Source: Rheinheimera pacifica (GTDB taxonomy: Bacteria > Pseudomonadota > Gammaproteobacteria > Enterobacterales > Alteromonadaceae). From it: a DNA stretch of 64,000 nucleotides. Position 1 is the first letter of the stretch. Each line of letters begins with the position of its first letter. The notes under the pieces were generated by a model. That model worked only from the letters and a program-made list of their open reading frames with translations. It searched no databases and had not been told where the DNA came from. This document shows positions 34,772 through 43,524 of this stretch, piece after piece. The stretch spans positions 204,530-268,529 of the forward strand of contig NZ_FNXF01000003.1 in the NCBI RefSeq assembly GCF_900108485.1, given 5' to 3'. The position numbers were made by a program, and so were the translations under genes.

Positions 34772-36412
34772 ATGAAAGCATCTGACTTATTTGTAAAAAC
34801 ACTGGAAAATGAAGGCGTTAAATTTATTTTTGGTGTTCCGGGTGAAGAAAATCTCGATTTTCTCAATTCACTAAAAAACTCCAGTATCCACTTCGTGCTT
34901 ACCCGGCATGAGCAAGGCGCTGGCTTTATGGCCGCTACCTATGGTCGTTTAACCGGCCAGCCTGGTGTTTGTTTAGCTACCCTTGGCCCCGGCGCCACCA
35001 ACTTGGTTACGCCTGCCGCCTTTGCCCAGTTGGGCGCTATGCCAATGTTAATGATTACCGGCCAAAAACCGATTAAGACCAGTAAGCAAGGTCAGTTTCA
35101 AATCCTCGATGTAGTGGATTTAATGCGTCCAGTCACCAAATTCAGCAAACAGATTGTTAATGGCAATACCATTGCCCCGCTGGTACGCGAAGCATTCCGG
35201 CTGGCCATCGAAGAAAGGCCAGGAGCGGTGCATCTGGAATTACCGGAAGACATTGCCGCAGAGCAATGCGCAGACACCATCTACCCCGTGGTTGGCCATC
35301 AGCGCCCTCATGCGGCAAAAGAGGTACTGGACAAAGCAGCAGCCATGATAGAGGCCGCCAAACGCCCGCTGCTGCTGATTGGCGCCGGAGCTAACCGCAA
35401 AAGTGTCTGTCAGGCGCTGACCACCTTTGTTGACGCTACCGGCATTCCCTTTTTTACCACTCAGATGGGCAAAGGCGTGGTCGATGAGCGCCACCCGTTG
35501 TACCTCGGTTCGGCGGCCTTGTCTGACCACGATTTTTTGCACTGCGCCATTGCTAAATCGGATCTGGTTATTAATGTTGGCCACGATGTGGTGGAGAAAC
35601 CGCCGTTTTTTATGCAGCATGGCGGCAAGCAGGTTATTCATGTCAACTTCTTACCGGCTGCTGTAGATGCGGTGTATTTTCCGCAGCTTAATGTGGTTGG
35701 CGATATCGCCTTCTCTGTAGCACAACTGGCGAAACTTATCCAAAACAAGCAGCGTTGGGATTTTTCCTATTTCAGCCGCATCAAAACAGAACTGGAGCAG
35801 CATCTGGCCACCTACGCTGTTGACAGCCGGTTTCCGATGTTGCCGCAACGGCTGGTGCATCTGCTGCGTCAGCGCCTGGACGATAATGCCATTGTCAGCC
35901 TCGATAACGGCATCTACAAATTATGGTTTGCCCGTAACTACAAATGTTACTCAGCCAATACCATGCTGCTGGATAATGCACTGGCGTCAATGGGTGCAGG
36001 CCTGCCCGGTGCAATGGTGGCTAAAATGCTGCAGCCTCAAACCCAGGTAGTCGCGGTATGTGGTGATGGTGGTTTTATGATGAACTCACAGGAGTTAGAA
36101 ACCGCAGTTCGTCTGCAGCTGAACCTGGTGGTGATCATCCTGAACGACAATGCCTACGGTATGATCAAGTGGAAACAGCAAGATATGGGCTTTGCCAATT
36201 TTGGCCTGGAGTACAATAACCCGGATTTTGTCAGCTATGCGCAAAGTTTTGGTGCTAAAGGTTACCGCATCGGGAATGATGAACATTTTAAACACATTCT
36301 GAACAGCTGCCTGAGCACTGCCGGCGTGCATGTTATCGACCTGCCGGTAGACTATTCACTGAACCACGACATCCTTAATGTCTTACTGAAAGAAAAAACC
36401 TGTCAATTGTAA
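34772..36412 (+). CDS. alsS: Acetolactate synthase-like thiamine-diphosphate enzyme (AlsS type)
   Basis: 546 residues. The N-terminal ThDP pyrimidine domain has FGVPGEENLDFL (catalytic Glu, about 20-31) and RHEQGAGFMAATYGR. The central domain follows. The C-terminal ThDP-binding motif is GDGGFMMNSQELETA (about 430-444) and NDNAYGMIKWKQ. The single-subunit form without the FAD-pocket hallmarks fits catabolic AlsS or closely related 'acetolactate synthase large subunit' proteins. Condenses two pyruvates to acetolactate; with no alsD or ilvN nearby the pathway is open. The ribosome site is AGGAAG before ATG 34772. The 219-bp upstream gap shows no strong regulator site. Confidence 0.82.
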   Translation: MKASDLFVKTLENEGVKFIFGVPGEENLDFLNSLKNSSIHFVLTRHEQGAGFMAATYGRLTGQPGVCLATLGPGATNLVTPAAFAQLGAMPMLMITGQKPIKTSKQGQFQILDVVDLMRPVTKFSKQIVNGNTIAPLVREAFRLAIEERPGAVHLELPEDIAAEQCADTIYPVVGHQRPHAAKEVLDKAAAMIEAAKRPLLLIGAGANRKSVCQALTTFVDATGIPFFTTQMGKGVVDERHPLYLGSAALSDHDFLHCAIAKSDLVINVGHDVVEKPPFFMQHGGKQVIHVNFLPAAVDAVYFPQLNVVGDIAFSVAQLAKLIQNKQRWDFSYFSRIKTELEQHLATYAVDSRFPMLPQRLVHLLRQRLDDNAIVSLDNGIYKLWFARNYKCYSANTMLLDNALASMGAGLPGAMVAKMLQPQTQVVAVCGDGGFMMNSQELETAVRLQLNLVVIILNDNAYGMIKWKQQDMGFANFGLEYNNPDFVSYAQSFGAKGYRIGNDEHFKHILNSCLSTAGVHVIDLPVDYSLNHDILNVLLKEKTCQL

Positions 36413-36453
36413 ATGCAGCGTGTCCTTATAAAACTATGTATCTTAAACACCAT

Positions 36454-37233
36454 TTAACCACAGACACTACATAGCGGATCTTTGTTTAAACTAAACTGCT
36501 GCCATTTGCCGGTTAACGCATCAAACAGCTGTAATTTGCCGTATAACGGCGTACCGACTCCGGCAAGAATTTTTACCGCTTCCAGCGCCTGCATGCTGCC
36601 GATAACCCCTACTACCGGGCTTAAAATGCCGGCTTCCATACAGGTTAACTGCTGCTCGCCAAACAATTGGCTTAAACAGTGATAACAAGCGCCGTCGCCC
36701 TGCATACTAAAACTGGCGACCTGGCCTTCAAAGCGGATAGCAGCACCGGATACCAGCGGCACTTTGGCGTGCACGCAAGCGGCGTTAATGGCATTGCGGG
36801 TGGCGAGGTTATCGGTGCAATCCAGTACCAGTGAAAACTGCGGTACCAGCTGCGCTAAGTCATCGGCAGTCAAGCGCTGCTGCAAAGCGTTAATGGCTAT
36901 GTCAGAGTTTAGCGCCTGTAAGCTCGCTGCAGCTTGCTGTACTTTACTTTCCCCGATATCAGCCTCGCGATACAGGATCTGCCGTTGTAAGTTACTGCGG
37001 TCAATATTGTCATCATCTACCAGAGTAATACTGCCGATCCCACTGGCCACCAGATAAGGTGCGGCGGCGCAGCCGAGCCCACCCATACCTACCAGTAGCA
37101 CCTTGCTGGCAAGCAACGCTTCCTGCCCACGAAAGTCCATTGCCGGGAGCATTAGCTGGCGGCTGTAGCGCATAGCTTGCTGCTGATTCAGTGCAAGCGT
37201 GTTCCGCGGAGGCGGGCTAAACGGCTTAGTCAT
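36454..37233 (-). CDS. moeB: Molybdopterin-synthase adenylyltransferase (ThiF/MoeB family)
   Basis: 259 residues (E. coli MoeB 249). Activates the MoaD C-terminus by adenylation for Moco synthesis. Motifs: RYSRQLMLPAMDFRGQEAL (about 22-40), VLLVGMGGLGCAAAPYL (about 45-61; ATP-binding), DRSNLQRQILY with the catalytic Arg, and DCTDNLATRN. Zinc cysteine pairs are CYHC and the terminal CSVC. It could instead be ThiF, which is very similar; no thi genes are nearby and NarG needs Moco. It overlaps ybaN by 8 bp, so it is the last gene of norR-ybaN-moeB. Confidence 0.88.
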   Translation of the reverse strand: MTKPFSPPPRNTLALNQQQAMRYSRQLMLPAMDFRGQEALLASKVLLVGMGGLGCAAAPYLVASGIGSITLVDDDNIDRSNLQRQILYREADIGESKVQQAAASLQALNSDIAINALQQRLTADDLAQLVPQFSLVLDCTDNLATRNAINAACVHAKVPLVSGAAIRFEGQVASFSMQGDGACYHCLSQLFGEQQLTCMEAGILSPVVGVIGSMQALEAVKILAGVGTPLYGKLQLFDALTGKWQQFSLNKDPLCSVCG

Positions 37234-37618
37234 GCTTGTTATCCTGTGTTATTTGTTCAGGCCTGCGCCACAACCAGCATGCTACCAACAGCAAAAACAG
37301 CGGTAACAACAACTTAAGTACTACCGGAGCAGCTGAGAATTGAATCAGTATGGCGCTCAGTGTCATCATGCCGCCGGCCAGATATTTAGCGCGCCGCGGC
37401 ACTATACCATGGGCGCGCCAGGCTAATACCGGTGGGCCCAACCGCGAATGTGCCAGCAGCCACTGCTCTAAAGCCGGCCAACCTTTACCGGCCGACCAGG
37501 CACTCAGCAGAATAAAGGGTACCGTTGGCAAACCGGGTAAAGGAATACCGATCAGCCCCAAAATTAAACTTGTTAATGCTAACAGCCGCCAAAAAAACAG
37601 CTTAGTAATATGCCACAT
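37226..37618 (-). CDS. ybaN: DUF454 (YbaN-like) small membrane protein
   Basis: 130 residues with about three hydrophobic helices. The opening LLALTSLILGLIGIPLPGLPTVPFILLSAWSAGKG contains the DUF454 hallmark GIPLPGLPTVPF; a second block, LLAHSRLGPPVLAWRAHGIVPRRAKYLA, follows (both shown by family landmarks within the limit of reading). Function unknown. Its start codon overlaps the norR stop (TAATG), and its end overlaps moeB, so translation of the three genes is coupled. Confidence 0.85.
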   Translation of the reverse strand: MWHITKLFFWRLLALTSLILGLIGIPLPGLPTVPFILLSAWSAGKGWPALEQWLLAHSRLGPPVLAWRAHGIVPRRAKYLAGGMMTLSAILIQFSAAPVVLKLLLPLFLLLVACWLWRRPEQITQDNKHD

Positions 37619-39147
37619 TATTTCAACCCCAGCCGCTGAGCCAGTTTATGCAGGTTGCTCGGATCCAGCTCTAACTGTCTTGCGGCCTGTGACCAGCTAC
37701 CCTCATGCTGCGTTAATGCCTGGTGTATCATATGCCGCTGCAGTTGGTTAACGGCCTGCTTAAGTGTAATAGCCGCATTATGCTGCACCGGGTTATTCAG
37801 CGCCGTGTGATGCTCTGCTAGCGCTACGCTGTCAATATCCAATAGCTCAGCGCCCAGTGTGACAATATCGCTGCGTGCCGCCCCCTGGCTTAATGCTTTA
37901 ATTGCCGCGCGGCTGATAACATGCTCCAGCTCACGCACATTACCGGGCCAGTCATAGCTTAGCAATGCCAGCTCAGCAGCCGGCGCTAAACGCAGGGCTC
38001 TGAGCCCAAGCCGGCTGCGGTTCAGCTCTAAAAAATGCCCGGCCAACAGCGGAATATCATCGCGCCGTTCACGTAAAGGCGGGATGGGTAAAGGATAGAC
38101 CGACAGACGGTGATATAAATCGGCGCGAAACTCACCACTTTTAACCTGTTGCTTCAAATCACGGTTAGTGGCGGCAACCAGGCGCACATTCACCAGTCGC
38201 GTTTTATCAGATCCCAGCCGCTGAATTTCACCGTTTTGTAAAACACGCAGCAGTTTAGCCTGCACCAACAGCGGCAGCTCACCCACTTCATCCAGAAACA
38301 AAGTGCCACCATCAGCCGCTTCAAACCGCCCCGCCCGTTCACTGTGCGCGCCGGAAAAAGCGCCCTTGTTATGACCAAACAATTCGCTTTCCGCCAGGCT
38401 TTCCGGCAACGCTGCACAATTGAGGTAAATCATCGGGTTACTTGCCCGGGCTGAACTGCGGTGCAAATGCCGGGCAAACAGCTCTTTACCCACCCCGGTT
38501 TCGCCCAACAGCAATACCGGCAAGTCAGAATTTGCCACTACGGTAAGTTCCTGCAAAATTTGCTGCAGTACTTTACTCTGGCCAATCAGTTCATAGCGCA
38601 GCTTGGCAGCCGGTTCAAATTGCTGTTCGTCGGCCTGATGATTCAGCCGCAGTGCCCGGTTAGCCTGCTCCAGCTCAGTGGTACGCACCGCCGCCTCGAC
38701 CAGCAAGCTATAACGCTGCAGTTCAAATACAGCTGCCGCCGAAAAACTACCGGCTTCTAACGCATCCAGCGTTAATACCCCCCAGCAACGGCCTTCAATG
38801 TACAGGGCTATGCCCATACAATCGTGCACCGGCAGCGCCTGGCCCGGCTGCTCTGCCAATAAACCATCGTAGGGGTCCGGCAAGCCGCAGTCAGGCTCAA
38901 ACCGCACCGGATTGCGACTGGCTAAAATAGCAGCCAGCCGCGGATGCTGGCTAACCATAAACCGGCGCCCAAGTGCTTCGCGCACTAATCCATGTAAAGC
39001 CACCGGCTTTAATATGTCGTGCTCAAGTTTAAGCAACCCTACAGCACCACAGCCAAAATGATTGCGTAACGTGCTGACTAAACGCTGTAAGCGCACAGCT
39101 GCCGGCAGATCTGTCACCAAATCTGCAATTAAACTTTCTTCCAACAT
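37618..39147 (-). CDS. norR: NO-responsive sigma54 activator NorR
   Basis: 509 residues (E. coli NorR 504). An N-terminal GAF domain (about 1-180) with the iron-site region DPYDGLL...[10 protein letters not shown], where His and Cys ligands are expected. The AAA+ domain has Walker A GETGVGKE (about 215-222), Walker B GGTLFLDE and RRDDIPLL. The sigma54 contact loop reads GAFSGA instead of the usual GAFTGA. The C-terminal Fis-type HTH ends [23 protein letters not shown] (ends quoted). In E. coli NorR senses NO and turns on norVW. Here it is divergent from the RIC gene, whose promoter carries three NorR-type sites. Confidence 0.95.
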   Translation of the reverse strand: MLEESLIADLVTDLPAAVRLQRLVSTLRNHFGCGAVGLLKLEHDILKPVALHGLVREALGRRFMVSQHPRLAAILASRNPVRFEPDCGLPDPYDGLLAEQPGQALPVHDCMGIALYIEGRCWGVLTLDALEAGSFSAAAVFELQRYSLLVEAAVRTTELEQANRALRLNHQADEQQFEPAAKLRYELIGQSKVLQQILQELTVVANSDLPVLLLGETGVGKELFARHLHRSSARASNPMIYLNCAALPESLAESELFGHNKGAFSGAHSERAGRFEAADGGTLFLDEVGELPLLVQAKLLRVLQNGEIQRLGSDKTRLVNVRLVAATNRDLKQQVKSGEFRADLYHRLSVYPLPIPPLRERRDDIPLLAGHFLELNRSRLGLRALRLAPAAELALLSYDWPGNVRELEHVISRAAIKALSQGAARSDIVTLGAELLDIDSVALAEHHTALNNPVQHNAAITLKQAVNQLQRHMIHQALTQHEGSWSQAARQLELDPSNLHKLAQRLGLK

Positions 39148-39148
39148 G

Positions 39149-39201
39149 GTAGTTATGACCCTTGGGTTATTTTAACCCTGATTTAGCTGGGTTCAATTTA
39201 C
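39149..39201 (+). promoter_or_regulatory. Three NorR-type enhancer sites in the norR-RIC gap
   Basis: GT-N7-AC sites at 39149-39159, 39166-39176 (inside the palindrome GGGTTATTTTAACCC) and 39191-39201. Centres are 17 and 25 bp apart, nearly the same as at norB (18 and 25). The first abuts the norR start codon, so norR may be autoregulated. Confidence 0.8.
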
Positions 39202-39242
39202 CATAGCTGTAAATAAAGCCATATAAATCAAAGGTGGTAGTT

Positions 39243-39258
39243 TTGGCCTGACTCTTGC
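39243..39258 (+). promoter_or_regulatory. Sigma54 -24/-12 promoter of the RIC gene
   Basis: TTGGC (39243-39247), 7 bp, TTGC (39255-39258): canonical GG-N10-GC spacing. Expected +1 is near 39269. It faces the RIC gene and lies about 50 bp downstream of the last NorR-type site. Confidence 0.8.
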
Positions 39259-39316
39259 CATTTATAACCAGACGGGAGCTTTGCCCGGCATGTTAATTAC
39301 TTAGTCAGGAGTACCT

Positions 39317-40015
39317 ATGTCATTATTGGATCAATCTTTAGGCCAGATCGCCACTTCCGTAGCCGGCGCTACCGCCGTATTTCATCAGTACAAACTGGAT
39401 TTTTGTTGTGGCGGCCAACTTAGCCTGCGCGAAGCCCTGGCCAAACGGCAGTTGCCGGCAGACGCTGTGGTGAATGCATTGCAAACATTGCAGCAGCAAC
39501 CCACTGAGCATATCGATTGGCGCACAGTACCGGTAAAACAGCTTATCGAACATATTTTAACCCGCTTTCATCAGCGGCATCGCCAGCAGCTGCCTGAGCT
39601 GTGTCGGTTAGCGCGCAGAGTTGAACATGTTCATGCGCTGGACCCGCAGTGCCCGACAGGCCTGGCCGATCATCTGGGCGATATGTATCAGGAATTAGAA
39701 AGCCATATGATGAAAGAAGAGCAAATTCTGTTTCCGATGCTGGCCGGCGGTATTTATCCGGCAGGGCCCATCAGTGTGATGGAGGAAGAACACCTGCAAC
39801 ATGGCGATGCGCTGGAAAAACTTGACCAACTGACCAATGACATCACGTTGCCGGCAGATGCTTGCAATACCTGGACCGCACTGTACATTGGCTTAAAAGA
39901 GCTGAAAGAAGATTTAATGCAGCATATTTTGCTGGAGAACCATATTTTGTTTGTGCAACCCACCCACGCCGCAAAGGATGATGATCGCCAACTGTGTTGC
40001 GGTAGTTGCCAATAG
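39317..40015 (+). CDS. ytfE: Iron-sulfur cluster repair di-iron protein (RIC/YtfE/DnrN)
   Basis: 232 residues (E. coli YtfE 220). Repairs Fe-S clusters damaged by NO and oxidative stress. The N-terminal DUF542-type segment has the signature FHQYKLDFCCGGQLSLREAL (about 22-41). The hemerythrin-like domain supplies His and Glu ligands in HILTRFHQRHR (about 77-87), ELESHMMKEEQILFP (about 126-140) and MEEEHLQHGD, then HILLENHILF. It ends with an extra cysteine tail, CCGSC. AGGAG lies upstream of ATG 39317. NorR-type sites and a sigma54 promoter precede it, so induction by NO is strongly suggested. Confidence 0.95.
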   Translation: MSLLDQSLGQIATSVAGATAVFHQYKLDFCCGGQLSLREALAKRQLPADAVVNALQTLQQQPTEHIDWRTVPVKQLIEHILTRFHQRHRQQLPELCRLARRVEHVHALDPQCPTGLADHLGDMYQELESHMMKEEQILFPMLAGGIYPAGPISVMEEEHLQHGDALEKLDQLTNDITLPADACNTWTALYIGLKELKEDLMQHILLENHILFVQPTHAAKDDDRQLCCGSCQ

Positions 40016-40165
40016 CTTGCAGGAATAAATTAACTAAAGCGCCAGGCACGGAAGCATTGGCGCAGCCCGCTATGGAATAACCGGAGTGATAATTCCTGAC
40101 ATCGTTTTCCTTGCATAACTATGTCAACACACTTCAAAGCACACATTAGCGACAAGGTCGCCGCT

Positions 40166-40996
40166 TTAATTGCTCATCTTTCGCCAGACACTTGGCGCTA
40201 TACCAACGTAACGGCGAAATGCTGCTGCAAATTTACTGGGATTGGCATAACCTACCGCGGTTGCTACATCGGTGACACTAACACCACGCTTCAGCAGCGC
40301 CTGAGCCTGTTCCATTCTTTGTGCAGTAATATAGGCAAAGGGAGTCAAGCCGGTAGAACAGGCGAAAGATTTAGCAAAGCTGGTCTCATCCATTTGTAGC
40401 AACCCGGCCATTTGCGCCACACTAATGCCGGCTTGCAGTCTGCCTTTAACCAATTCCTCAACGCGGACTAAAGCTCTTTTCGTTAAAGGCCGCCGCTTCT
40501 GCAGCGCAGGGGGTGGTGAATTTTTAGCGAAAAGCCGGTCCAGGATTTGCCCCACACCCTGTTCAAAAAACACTGTGGATACACCATAGATTTGCGCGCT
40601 ACGCCACAGCGCCATCAGTATCGCTGAGACCAAATCATCATTAATAATTTGCAGGGGCGCTATGCTTAACTGTTCCGCAGTGCAATCCCGGCACCATGCC
40701 TCAAGGTTTAGCGCAAGCCCGAGCATCTCTACCGAAGGGCATATAGCGTAACAGGGTTGAGGAGACCATACCGTGATGGCTCCCCGGCGCCATGTTTTTT
40801 CGATCCACGTTGCCCCAATTCTTTGCTTAAGCAGGCCGCCACCATTGAGATTTAAGCCTATCCGAAGATAGGGGCTGGCAGGGATTTCGCCTTCAAATGT
40901 TTTGAATGCAGAACGAACCAACAAGGTTGAGTCGTCACTGCTGCTGAAGATTTGAGCAGCATGCTCGCCATAGCTATCAATGTCACGTTTGAGCAT
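40166..40996 (-). CDS. AraC-family regulator (PchR-like)
   Basis: 276 residues from ATG 40996 (GGAA upstream); an ATG at 41044 is open but has no ribosome site. The C-terminal double HTH is clear: AGISVAQMAGLLQMDETSFAKSF and VSVTDVATAVGYANPSKFAAAFRRYVGIAPSVWR (shown by landmark ends). The N-terminal half, with IPASPYLRIGLNLNGGG and SPQPCYAICP, resembles PchR-type siderophore regulators. It is divergent from a TonB receptor gene, the usual arrangement for a receptor controlled by its own siderophore sensor. A small GCGCCA/TGGCGC hairpin (40039-40063) lies between it and the RIC gene. Confidence 0.85.
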   Translation of the reverse strand: MLKRDIDSYGEHAAQIFSSSDDSTLLVRSAFKTFEGEIPASPYLRIGLNLNGGGLLKQRIGATWIEKTWRRGAITVWSPQPCYAICPSVEMLGLALNLEAWCRDCTAEQLSIAPLQIINDDLVSAILMALWRSAQIYGVSTVFFEQGVGQILDRLFAKNSPPPALQKRRPLTKRALVRVEELVKGRLQAGISVAQMAGLLQMDETSFAKSFACSTGLTPFAYITAQRMEQAQALLKRGVSVTDVATAVGYANPSKFAAAFRRYVGIAPSVWRKMSN

Positions 40997-41155
40997 TACT
41001 GTTCCGGCGCCCTGATTACAAATTGCAATGATATACCATAACACTTTGTCAGCTATGGAGCATCTACCGGTTTTGGAGTGGCGCCCTTTTTAGCTGTCAG
41101 GATAATACAGAAATAATTCTAATTAATAACCGCGCTTACCTATTTAGGGAATATC

Positions 41156-43348
41156 ATGCTTAAACACGTACTGCAAGGCGCCTGCTCTGCGTCGCTCCTC
41201 CTGTGCTATGGTCCGCTTGCCTGGGCAGATGACAGCACATCAGAAAACACGACAACCGATGAAGTCGAACGGATAGTCGTTACAGCCACCAAACGCAATA
41301 CCGAACTCCAGGATAGCGACGCCTCAGTTACCGTACTGGGCATTACGGCGATTGATCAGGCACGTTTGCGGGATTTCAGCCGTATTGACGATCTGGTGCC
41401 CAACGTTCAATTCGCTGAGTTTGGTCAGCGGGGTAGTATTTTTATTACCGTACGTGGCGTAGAGTCAAATCCCTTTATCGTTAACCGCGCCGCCGTTTAT
41501 ATTGATGGCATCCCTTTCAGGGAACTGAGCAATTCCGTACTCAACCAGATCGAATCGGTTGAAGTGCTGCGCGGGCCGCAGGCAACACTCTACGGTGCCA
41601 ATACCGAATCAGGGTTAATTCTGGTGACCACCAAACCGCCAACTGAAACAACTGAAGGCAATATCCGCATCACAGGCACGCACTTTCCGTCCGGTAACAG
41701 TATTGAAACCGACGGCGCCCTTAGCGGCTCACTGTTGCCAGGCACTCTGACAGGATCAATTGCTTTTACCTTAGCCCGCGAGGATGCCTACTTAAAAAAT
41801 AAAGCAACCTCTACCGGCGAAACCGGCGAATTCACCGAACACTATCTGCAAGGCCGATTACGCTGGACCCCTAACGACAGGTTAACAGTTAATGCCCTCG
41901 CCTACTGGCTGGATCTGGATGCGCCAGGTATTTTCGGCCAGCAATACGTTCCGCTTAATCTGTCGTTATATAACAAACTCTATGCCGACAGGTTTAACGA
42001 TGGACGCTTAGCAGATAACTGGACCTACTTCGAAGATGCACCTAAGTATTTTACCGAACAGCAGTTTGTTGCCGGGCTCAGTGCTACCTATCAAGCGGCA
42101 TACGGTGCATGGGATTTGGCGACGTCTCACCGGCAGGTAGAAAAAGATCATAAAGGCCTCGACTTTGACCTGACTGCCACCCCCGCCGTAGCAGGACGGG
42201 AAGCTAATGACGAAACGTTTAATAATGTTGAAGCTCGTTTTAGCTCTTTGCTGAGCGACAGCTTTGATTACATGGTAGGCGCCTCGTATTACCAGGCAAC
42301 AAACGACAATATTAAAGCCACCTTTATTGGCCCGGGCGATCTTAACGCTTATATTGCTGCACCGGTTCAGCGCAAAAAAAGTGAAGACTTCGGTTTATTT
42401 GGTTCTGCTAATTTCTATGCGTCAACAAAATTACGCATCACGGCTGGCTTGCGCTATGATCAGGCCAAACGCAGTACCGTACAGCAAGCCGGCACCCTCG
42501 ATTTAGGCTTTGGCTCAGTTGTCGTATACCCTGAAGCGCAGTTAGCTAAAACCTACGATATTTTGCTACCGCGGCTGGCATTTCATTACAAACTGACAGA
42601 CAACCTGGCCGTACATGCTTCGGCTGCACGCGGCTATATTCCCGGAGGCTTTAACCTCGTCGCCATGCAGCAAGGGGTGGCCGATGACGACATTATTTCT
42701 TACGACAGCGAAACTTTATGGAGCCGTGAACTCGGTTTTAAATGGCGCTCAGCAGATCGAAAAATGCGCCTGTCCGGCGCGGTTTTTTACATAAATTCAG
42801 ACAATTGGCAGGAAATACAAATCGCTACCGATAAACAAGGTCGTCCCGTCAGTTCAGACTTTATTGGTTCAGATGCATCCATCCGTAGTAAAGGGCTGGA
42901 GCTGGAAGGACATTGGCAAGTCAGCAGTGCATTTTCACTGGATGCCCATATAGGTTATGTCGACGCCAAATACCGGGATTTACAAGTGGATGAGACACTT
43001 AACGTGCGCCATCAGCCCATCCAGTTTGTACCGGAATATGATGGCGGCCTGGCACTACGTTACCAATGGTTCAACGGCATTTATGTACGTACCGAAGTTG
43101 GCTTTACCGGCGAAACATCGCTACGTGCCAGGGGCGATATCCGTCAGGCGGCAACAACCAAGTTAGGCTTACAATTAGGCTACGTCGGCAATAAATTTGC
43201 GCTACGGCTGTTTGGTGAAAACCTGACCAATGAGCGAAAAGCCAGTGGTTTAGCTATTGAAAACCTGGCATTTGGCAACGACGGGCTGTTCTATGCACCG
43301 TTGGATGCGCCACGGGTTATCGGCCTGGAACTGGAAACCTGGTTCTAA
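41156..43348 (+). CDS. TonB-dependent siderophore-type outer-membrane receptor
   Basis: 730 residues. A signal peptide ends near AWA (about 24). The TonB box region is ERIVVTATK (about 38-46), the plug domain contains SVEVLRGPQATLYGANTESGLILVTTKP (ends quoted), and a 22-strand barrel ends GLELETWF with the terminal Phe needed for insertion. Divergent from the PchR-like regulator, which suggests siderophore uptake; the siderophore is unknown. AT-rich DNA with GATAAT at 41101-41106 upstream could hold a Fur box but no clear match is seen. A bidirectional terminator follows. Confidence 0.9.
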   Translation: MLKHVLQGACSASLLLCYGPLAWADDSTSENTTTDEVERIVVTATKRNTELQDSDASVTVLGITAIDQARLRDFSRIDDLVPNVQFAEFGQRGSIFITVRGVESNPFIVNRAAVYIDGIPFRELSNSVLNQIESVEVLRGPQATLYGANTESGLILVTTKPPTETTEGNIRITGTHFPSGNSIETDGALSGSLLPGTLTGSIAFTLAREDAYLKNKATSTGETGEFTEHYLQGRLRWTPNDRLTVNALAYWLDLDAPGIFGQQYVPLNLSLYNKLYADRFNDGRLADNWTYFEDAPKYFTEQQFVAGLSATYQAAYGAWDLATSHRQVEKDHKGLDFDLTATPAVAGREANDETFNNVEARFSSLLSDSFDYMVGASYYQATNDNIKATFIGPGDLNAYIAAPVQRKKSEDFGLFGSANFYASTKLRITAGLRYDQAKRSTVQQAGTLDLGFGSVVVYPEAQLAKTYDILLPRLAFHYKLTDNLAVHASAARGYIPGGFNLVAMQQGVADDDIISYDSETLWSRELGFKWRSADRKMRLSGAVFYINSDNWQEIQIATDKQGRPVSSDFIGSDASIRSKGLELEGHWQVSSAFSLDAHIGYVDAKYRDLQVDETLNVRHQPIQFVPEYDGGLALRYQWFNGIYVRTEVGFTGETSLRARGDIRQAATTKLGLQLGYVGNKFALRLFGENLTNERKASGLAIENLAFGNDGLFYAPLDAPRVIGLELETWF

Positions 43349-43425
43349 ACAACAATCATCCGGTTAACATAACAGGCTGATGTTACCAGACAAAAAATGT
43401 AGCACGCACCGATAAATTCAAATAA

Positions 43426-43462
43426 AAAACGCCGCTCAGCTATTACCGTTAAGCGGCGTTTT
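43426..43462. terminator. Bidirectional intrinsic terminator
   Basis: AAAACGCCGCT (43426-43436) pairs with AGCGGCGTTTT (43452-43462) across a 15-base loop, with A-run on the left and T-run on the right. It serves the TonB receptor gene and the convergent LytTR gene. Confidence 0.93.
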
Positions 43463-43524
43463 AGTTTTAGCGTGTTTGATTTATCTATGCAGGTTAGCAC
43501 TACCGGTAATGCATTCCCTTCAAC

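Noticed and set aside
41101-41120. Fur box upstream of the siderophore-type receptor
   Set aside because: Only one GATAAT half fits; the rest of the 19-bp consensus does not match.
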